A stretch of DNA of 64,000 bases from Micromussa lordhowensis (lineage: Eukaryota > Cnidaria > Anthozoa > Scleractinia > Lobophylliidae): positions 29,729,033-29,793,032 of the forward strand of contig OZ026599.1 of NCBI GenBank assembly GCA_964020085.1. The letters are read 5' to 3'. Every line of letters starts with the position of its first letter. Position 1 is the stretch's first letter. The position numbers and the translations under genes were made by a program. The notes under the pieces are model-generated. The model was not told where the DNA came from, ran no database searches, and saw nothing but the letters and a program-made list of their open reading frames with translations. Positions 57,470 to 64,000 of this stretch are shown here, piece after piece.

Positions 57470-59330
57470 ACTGGCACTTTTAGAGGCGCGGTTTGCAGCA
57501 AAATGTTGTGCTAGGTTGGCACTTTAAGGAAATTTTAGTTAGAACATCATGGCATTCGCGCCAGGGTGTTTTTTTTGGCCTTCTTTTTGCAAGCGTTTGA
57601 CCTGCTCCCAACTTTGCAGAATTTCAGAAAACGCGCGCTGGGGGTCCCCTTGGCAAATTTGAAATAGCTCGGCTCCAAGGGCACTTTTAGAGGCGCGGTT
57701 TGCAGCAAAATGTTGTGCTAGGTTAGCACTTTAAGGAAATTTTAGTTATGACATGATGGCATTCGCGCCAGGGTGTTTTTTTTGGCCTTCTTTTTGCAGG
57801 AGTTTGACCTGCTCCCAACTTTGCAGAATTTCAGAAAACGCGCGCTGGGGGTCCCCTTGGCAAATTTGACATAGCTCGGCTCCACGGGCACTTTTAGAGG
57901 CGCGGTTTGCAGCAAAATGTTGTGCTAGGTTAGCACTTTAAGGAAATTTTAGTTAAGACATGATGGCATTCGCGCCAGGGTGTTATTTCTGGCCTTCTTT
58001 TTGCAGGAGTTTGACCTGCTCCCAACTTTGCAGAATTTCAGAAAACGCGCGCTGGGGGTCCCCTTGGCAAATTTGACATAGCTCGGCTCCACGGGCACTT
58101 TTAGAGGCGCGGTTTGCAGCAAAATGTTGTGCTAGGTTGGCACTTTATGAAAATCTTAGTTACGACATGATGGCATTCGCGCCAGGGTGTTTTTTCTGGC
58201 CTTCTTTTTGCAGGAGTTTGACCTGCTCCCAACTTTGCAGAATTTCAGAAAACGCGCGCTGGGGGTCGCCTTGGCAAATTTGACATAGCTCGGCTCCACG
58301 GGCACTTTTAGAGGCGCAGTTTGCAGCAAAATGTTGTGCTAGGTTGACACTTTAAGGAAATTCTAGTTAGGACATGATGGCATTCGCGCCAGGGTGTTTT
58401 TTCTGGCTTTCTTTTTGCAGGAGTTTGACCTGCTCCCAACTTTGCAGAATTTCAGAAAACGCGCGCTGGGGGTCCCCTTGGCAAATTTGACATAGCTCGG
58501 CTCCACGGGCACTTTTAGAGGCGCGGTTTGCATCAAAATGTTGTGCTAGGTTGGCACTTTATGAAAATCCTAGTTACGACATGATGGCATTCGCGCCAGA
58601 GTGTTTTTTCTGGCCTTCTTTTTGCAGGAGTTTGACCTGCTCCCAACTTTGCAGAATTTCAGAAAACGCGCGCTGGGGGTCGCCTTGGCAAATTTGACAT
58701 AGCTCGGCTCCACGGGCACTTTTAGAGGCGCAGTTTGCAGCAAAATGTTGTGCTAGGTTGACACTTTAAGGAAATTCTAGTTAGGACATGATGGCATTCG
58801 CGCCAGGGTGTTTTTTCTGGCTTTATTTTTGCAGGAGTTTGACCTGCTCCCAACTTTGCAGAATTTTAGAAAACGCGCGCTGGGGGTCCCCTTGGCAAAT
58901 TTGACATAGCTCGGCTCCACGGGCACTTTTAGAGGCGCGGTTTGCATCAAAATGTTGTGCTAGGTTGGCACTTTAAGGAAATTTTAGTTAGAATATGATG
59001 GCATTCGCGCCAGGGTGTTTTTTCTGGCCTTCTTTTTGCAAGAATTTGACCTGCTCCCAACTTTGCAGAATTTCAGAAAACGCGCGCTGGGGGTCCCCTT
59101 GGCAAATTTGACATAGCTCGGCTCCACGGGCACTTTTAGAGGCGCGGTTTGCAGCAAAATAATGTGCTAGGTTGGCACTTTATTAAATTCCTAGTTACGA
59201 CATGATGGCATTCGCGCCAGGGTGCTTTTTCTGGCCTTCTTTTTGCAGGAGTTTGACCTGCTCCCAACTTTGCAGAATTTCAGAAAACGCGCGCTGGGGG
59301 TGGCCTTGGCAAATTTGACATAGCTCGGCT
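57470..59330 (+). repeat. 10-monomer HOR (2,070 bp), copy 2
   Basis: Repeats copy 1. It differs at GACCTGC (copy 1 GACAGGC at 55945), CTTTATGAAAATC (copy 1 CTTTATGAAACTTC at 56488) and GCAAAATAATGTGC (59151). The match ends near 59320: GGGGGTGGCC and GGGCACTTTTAG replace GGGGGTCGCC and GGGCATCTTTAG. Confidence 0.9.
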
Positions 59331-60949
59331 CCACGGGCACTTTTAGAGGCGCGGTTTGCTGCAAAATGTTGTGCTAGGTTCGCACTTTAAGGAAATTTTT
59401 GTTAGGACATGATGGCATTCGCGCCAGGGTGATTTTTCTGGCCTTCTTTTTGCAGGAGTTTGACCTGCTCCCAACTTTGCAGAATTTCAGAAAACGCGCG
59501 CTGGGGGTCCCCTTGGCAAATTTGACATAGCTCAGCTCCACGAACACTTTTAGAGGCGCGGTTTGCAGCAAAATGTTGTGCTAGGTTGGCACTTTAAGGA
59601 AATTTTAGTTAAAACATAATAGCATTCGCGCCAGGGTGTTTTTTTCTGGCCTTCTCTTTGCAAGAGTTTGACCTGCTCCCAACTTTGCAGAATTTCAGAA
59701 AACGCGCGCTGGGGGTCCCCTTGGCAAATTTGACATAGCTCGGCTCCACGGGCACTTTTAGAGGCGTGGTTTGCAGCAAAATGTTGTGCTAGGTTGGCAC
59801 TTTAAGGAAATTTTAGTTAGGACATGATGGCATTCGCGCCAGGGTGTTTCTTCTGGCCTTCTTTTTGCAGGAGTTTGACCTGCTCCCAACTTTGCAGAAT
59901 TTCAGAAAACGCGCGCTGGGGGTCCCCTTGGCAAATTTGACATAGCTCGGCTCCAAGGGCACTTTTAGAGGCGCGGTTTGCAGCAAAATGTTGTGCTATG
60001 TTGGCACTTTAAGGAAATTTTAGTTAGGACATGATGGCGTTCACGCCAGGGTGTTTTTTCTGGCCTTCTTTTTGCAGGAGTTTGACCTGCTTCCAACTTT
60101 GCAGAATTTCAGAAAACGCGCGCTGGGGGTCCCCTTGGCAAATTTAACATAGCTCGGCTCCACGGGCACTTTAAGAGGCACGGTTTGCAGCAAAATGTTG
60201 TGCTACGTTGGCACTTCAAGGAAATTCTAGTTAGGACATGATGGCATCCGCGCCAGGGTGTTTTTTTTGGCCTTCTTTTTGCAGGAGTTTGACCTGCTCC
60301 CAACTTTGCAGAATTTCAGAAAACGCGCGCTGGGGGTCCCCTTGGCAAATTTGACATAGCTCGGCTCCACGGGCACTTTTAGAGGCGCGGTTTGCAGCAA
60401 AATGTTGTGCTAGGCTGGCACTTTAAGGAAATCTTAGTTACGACATGATGGCATTCGGGCCAGGGTGTTTTTCATGGCCTTCTTTTTGCAGGAGTTTGAC
60501 CTGCTCCCAACTTTGCAGAATTTCAGAAAACGCGCCCTGGGGGTCCCCTTGGCAAATTTGACATAGCTCGGCTCCACGGGCACTTTTAGAGGCGCAGTTT
60601 ACAGCAAACTGTTGTGCTAGGCTGGCACTTTAAGGAAATGTAAGTTAGGACATGATGGCATCCGCGCCAGGGTGTTTTTTCTGGCCTTCTTTTTGCAGGA
60701 GTTTGACCTGCTCCCAACTTTGCAGAATTTCAGAAAACGCGCGCTGGGGGTCCCCTTGGCAAATTTTACATAGCTCGGCTCCAAGGGCACTTTTAGAGGC
60801 GCGGTTTGCAGCAAAATGTTGTGCTAGGTTAGCACTTTAAGGAAATTTTAGTTAGGACATGATGGCATTCGCGCCAGGGTGTTTTTTCTGGCCTTCTTTT
60901 TGCAGGAGTTTGACCTGTTCCCAACTTTGCAGAATTTCAGAAAACGCGC
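59331..60949 (+). repeat. Divergent monomer zone without verified HOR
   Basis: About eight units with scattered private changes: GTTTGCTGCAAAATG (59355), CACGAACAC (59540), TTCTCTTTGCAAG (59653), GTGCTATGTTGG (59992), CACTTTAAGAGGCACGG (60167), CATCCGCG (60245 and 60659) and CGCCCTGGGG (60533). CACGAACAC recurs in the next HOR. No other sequence class is seen. Confidence 0.78.
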
Positions 60950-62606
60950 GCTGGGGGTCCCCTTGGCAAATTTGACATCGCTCGGCTCCACTGGCACCTT
61001 TAGAGGCGCGGCTTGCAGCAAAATGTTGTGCTAGGTTGGCACTTTATGAAAATCGTAGTTAGGACATGATGGCATTCGCGCCAGGGTGCTTTTTCTGGCC
61101 TTCTTTTTGCAGAAGTTTGACCTGCTCCCAACTTTGCAGAATTTCAGAAAACGCGCGCTGGGGGTCGCCTTGGCAAATTTGACATAGCTCGGCTCCACGG
61201 GCATCTTTAGAGGCGCAGTTTGCAGCAAAATGTTGTGCTAGGTTGACACTTTAAGGAAATGTTAGATAGGACATGATGGCATTCGCGCCAGGGTGTTTTT
61301 TTTGGCCTTCTTTTTGCAGGAGTTTGACCTGCTCCCAACTTTGCAGAATTTCAGAAAACGCGCGCTGGGGGTCCCCTTGGCAAATTTGACATAGCTCGGC
61401 TCCACGGGCACTTTTAGAGGCGCGGTTTGCAGGAAAAAGTTGTGCTAGGTTCGCACTTCAAGGAAATCTTAGTTAGGACATGATGGCATTTGCGCGACGG
61501 GGTTTTTTCTGGCCTTCTTTTTGCAGGAGTTTGACCTGCTCCCAACTTTGCAGAATTTCAGAAAACGCGCGCTGGGGGTCCCCTTGGCAAATTTGACATA
61601 GCTCGGCACCACGGGCACTTTTAGAGGCGCGGTTTGCAGCAAAACGTTGTGCTAGGTTGGCACTTCAAGAAAATTTTAGTTAGGACATGATGGCATTCGC
61701 GTCAGGGGTTTTTTTTCTGGCCTTCTTTTTGCAGGAGTTTGACCTGCTCCCAACTTTGCAGAATTTCAGAAAACGCGCGCTGGGGGTTCCCTTGGCAAAT
61801 TTGACATAGCTCGGCTCCACGGGCACTTTTAGAGGCGCGGTTTGCAGCAAAATGTTGTGCTAGGTTGGCACTTCAAGGAAATTGTAGTTAGAACATGATG
61901 GCATTCGCGCCAGGGTGTTTTTTCTGGCCTTCTTTTTGCAGGAGTTTGACCTGCTTTCAACTTTGCAGAATTTCAGAAAACGCGCGCTAAGGGTCCCCTT
62001 GGCAAATTTGACATAGCTCGGCTCCACGGGCACTATTAGAGGCGCGGTTTGCAGCAAAATGTTGTGCTAGGTTGGCACTTCAAGGAAATTTTAGTTAAGA
62101 CATGATGGCATTCGCGCCAGGGTGTTTTTTCTGGCCTTCTTTTTGCAGGAGTTTGACCTGCTCCCAACTTTGCAGAATTTCAGAAAACGCGCGCTGGGGG
62201 TCCCCTTGGCAAATTTGACATAGCTCGGCTCCACGAACACTTTTAGAGGCGCGGTTTGCAGCAAAATGTTGTGCTAGGTTGGCACTTCAAGGAAATTTTA
62301 GTTAAGACATGATGGCATTCGCGCCAGGGTGTTTTTTCTGGCCTTCTTTTTGCAGGAGTTTGACCTGCTCCCAACTTTGCAGAATTTCAGAAAACGCGCG
62401 CTGGGGGTCCCCTTGGCAAATTTGACATAGCTCGGCTCCACGGGCACTTTTAGAGGCGCGGTTTGCAGCAAAATGTTGTGCTAGGTTAGCACTTTAAGGA
62501 AATCTTAGTTAGGACATGATGGCATTCGCGCCAGGGTGTTTTTTCTGGCCTTCTTTTTGCAGGAGTTTGACCTGCTCCCAACTTTGCAGAATTTCAGAAA
62601 ACGCGC
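60950..62606 (+). repeat. 8-monomer HOR (1,657 bp), copy 1
   Basis: Markers: GACATCGCTCGG with CCACTGGCACC and GCGGCTTGCAGC (60974-61018), CTTTATGAAAATCG with GTGCTTTTTCTGG, GCAGAAG, GGGTCGCC and GGGCATCTTTAG (61043-61208), TTAGATAGG (61262), GCAGGAAAAAGTTG (61430), TGCGCGACGGGG (61492), GGCACCACGG (61605), GTCAGGGGTTTTTTTTCTGG (61701; extra base), CGCTAAGGG (61984) and CACGAACAC (62232). Confidence 0.92.
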
Positions 62607-64000
62607 GCTGGGGGTCCCCTTGGCAAATTTGACATCGCTCGGCTCCACTGGCACCTTTAGAGGCGCGGCTTGCAGCAAAATGTTGTGCTAGGTTGGCACT
62701 TTATGAAAATCGTAGTTAGGACATGATGGCATTCGCGCCAGGGTGCTTTTTCTGGCCTTCTTTTTGCAGAAGTTTGACCTGCTCCCAACTTTGCAGAATT
62801 TCAGAAAACGCGCGCTGGGGGTCGCCTTGGCAAATTTGACATAGCTCGGCTCCACGGGCATCTTTAGAGGCGCAGTTTGCAGCAAAATGTTGTGCTAGGT
62901 TGACACTTTAAGGAAATGTTAGATAGGACATGATGGCATTCGCGCCAGGGTGTTTTTTTTGGCCTTCTTTTTGCAGGAGTTTGACCTGCTCCCAACTTTG
63001 CAGAATTTCAGAAAACGCGCGCTGGGGGTCCCCTTGGCAAATTTGACATAGCTCGGCTCCACGGGCACTTTTAGAGGCGCGGTTTGCAGGAAAAAGTTGT
63101 GCTAGGTTCGCACTTCAAGGAAATCTTAGTTAGGACATGATGGCATTTGCGCGACGGGGTTTTTTCTGGCCTTCTTTTTGCAGGAGTTTGACCTGCTCCC
63201 AACTTTGCAGAATTTCAGAAAACGCGCGCTGGGGGTCCCCTTGGCAAATTTGACATAGCTCGGCACCACGGGCACTTTTAGAGGCGCGGTTTGCAGCAAA
63301 ACGTTGTGCTAGGTTGGCACTTCAAGAAAATTTTAGTTAGGACATGATGGCATTCGCGTCAGGGGTTTTTTTTCTGGCCTTCTTTTTGCAGGAGTTTGAC
63401 CTGCTCCCAACTTTGCAGAATTTCAGAAAACGCGCGCTGGGGGTTCCCTTGGCAAATTTGACATAGCTCGGCTCCACGGGCACTTTTAGAGGCGCGGTTT
63501 GCAGCAAAATGTTGTGCTAGGTTGGCACTTCAAGGAAATTGTAGTTAGAACATGATGGCATTCGCGCCAGGGTGTTTTTTCTGGCCTTCTTTTTGCAGGA
63601 GTTTGACCTGCTTTCAACTTTGCAGAATTTCAGAAAACGCGCGCTAAGGGTCCCCTTGGCAAATTTGACATAGCTCGGCTCCACGGGCACTATTAGAGGC
63701 GCGGTTTGCAGCAAAATGTTGTGCTAGGTTGGCACTTCAAGGAAATTTTAGTTAAGACATGATGGCATTCGCGCCAGGGTGTTTTTTCTGGCCTTCTTTT
63801 TGCAGGAGTTTGACCTGCTCCCAACTTTGCAGAATTTCAGAAAACGCGCGCTGGGGGTCCCCTTGGCAAATTTGACATAGCTCGGCTCCACGAACACTTT
63901 TAGAGGCGCGGTTTGCAGCAAAATGTTGTGCTAGGTTGGCACTTCAAGGAAATTTTAGTTAAGACATGATGGCATTCGCGCCAGGGTGTTTTTTCTGGCC
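62607..64000 (+). repeat. 8-monomer HOR (1,657 bp), copy 2, cut by window end
   Basis: Repeats copy 1 at +1657 with no difference that I noticed up to base 64000: CTTTATGAAAATCG at 62700, GCAGGAAAAAGTTG at 63087, CGCTAAGGG at 63641, CACGAACAC at 63889. The copy is incomplete at the window edge, so the array and probably this HOR continue. Confidence 0.92.

Larger units (their letters stand above)
1..64000 (+). repeat. 207-bp satellite DNA array, about 310 monomers, all head-to-tail
   Basis: The whole window is one satellite family. The landmark TTGCAGGAGTTTGACC recurs every 207 bp (for example 196, 403, 610, 817) and every unit has the same orientation. By-eye consensus: 207 nt, 103 G+C, 9 CpG. 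Conserved landmarks in order are GCAGGAGTTTGACCTGC (3-19), CTCCCAACTTTGCAG (19-33), ACGCGCGCTGGGGGTCCCC (45-63), AAATTTGACATAGCTCGG (69-86), CACGGGCACTTTTAGAGG (90-107), TTTGCAGCAAAATG (113-126), GTGCTAGGTTGGCAC (129-143), a variable stretch (144-168), GATGGCATTCGCGCCAGGG (168-187) and a T-rich tail. Nothing unrelated interrupts it. Centromeric or other heterochromatic location is inference from size and HOR structure. The family is not one I recognise. Confidence 0.98.

Noticed and set aside
2402..60840. Plus-strand frames of 62-72 codons at 2402-2620, 3644-3862 and 60652-60840
   Set aside because: The first two begin with TTG and are two copies of the same HOR monomer; the third is one monomer with chance loss of stops. 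They overlap the minus-strand frames.
132..63714. Dozens of minus-strand open frames of 61-76 codons, one per monomer (peptide beginning LLQTAPLKVPVEPSY)
   Set aside because: 207 is 69 x 3, so any frame open in one monomer is open in nearly all. The apparent start codon is TTG in the cases I checked; there is no ATG upstream of the conserved part. The frame is broken by the TAG in CTAGG (reverse strand) and, in many units, by TAA from TTTTAGTTA. The same bases are also open in other frames and on the other strand. The variable stretch shows no preference for third codon positions. I call no CDS.
1..64000. CRISPR array (regular direct repeats with variable stretches)
   Set aside because: The unit is 207 bp, the conserved part is more than 150 bp, and the variable 25 bp are related variants of one sequence, not unrelated spacers. 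No cas genes are present.
1..64000. Ribosomal DNA spacer subrepeats
   Set aside because: No rRNA gene segment appears in 64 kb. The length without any coding unit and the multi-level HORs fit satellite DNA better.

Overview
This window is one uninterrupted block of tandemly repeated satellite DNA. From base 1 to base 64000 I see a single family with a 207-bp monomer, always in the same orientation: about 310 units, including seven truncated ones. There is no unique sequence, no transposon insertion, no RNA gene and no protein-coding gene that I can support. A consensus I made by eye is 207 nt long, about 50% G+C, with 9 CpG (observed/expected about 0.7). Arrays of this size and regularity with higher-order repeat (HOR) structure are typical of eukaryotic centromeric, pericentromeric or other heterochromatic DNA. 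I do not recognise the family and cannot name the organism from the sequence.

Consensus numbering used below: position 1 is the first T of TTGCAGGAGTTTGACC, which is also base 1 of the window. Later unit starts are 196, 403, 610, 817 and then about every 207 bp. Each unit has a conserved core (about 1-143: TTGCAGGAG, CTCCCAAC, ACGCGCGCTGGGGGTCCCC, AAATTTGACATAGCTCGG, CACTTTTAGAGGCGCGG, TTTGCAGCAAAATG). A variable stretch follows (about 144-168), then GATGGCATTCGCGCCAGGGTG and a T/C-rich tail.

Layout. 0.34-2.0 kb: 4-monomer HOR, two copies (828 bp). 2.3-4.8 kb: 6-monomer HOR, two nearly identical copies (1242 bp). 4.8-13.6 kb: divergent monomers with only small exchanged blocks. 13.6-26.2 kb: the most rearranged zone, with 120-bp truncated units, an 862-bp five-unit block and a 4,710-bp tandem segmental duplication. 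26.7-28.0 kb: 3-monomer HOR (621 bp). 29.9-35.9 kb: one HOR family in 4-, 5- and 6-monomer versions (827, 1034 and 1241 bp). 35.7-46.1 kb: a 17-monomer duplication (3,518 bp) overlapped by a 12-monomer duplication (2,483 bp), with a dimer HOR inside. 45.7-49.0 kb: 8-monomer HOR (1,657 bp). 49.4-49.85 kb: two adjacent units with a 20-bp internal duplication. 51.7-54.8 kb: 5-monomer HOR, three nearly identical copies (1035 bp). 55.4-59.3 kb: 10-monomer HOR (2,070 bp). 61.0-64.0 kb: 8-monomer HOR (1,657 bp) that runs off the window end.

The sequence records its own history: repeated unequal exchange at whole-monomer register, plus rarer out-of-register events that end at a short heptamer (TTTGCAG) present three times per monomer. 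I found no new enzymatic or defence system. The points of interest are array architecture, breakpoint microhomology, dyad symmetries that could matter for centromere function, and splice-acceptor-like tracts in most units.
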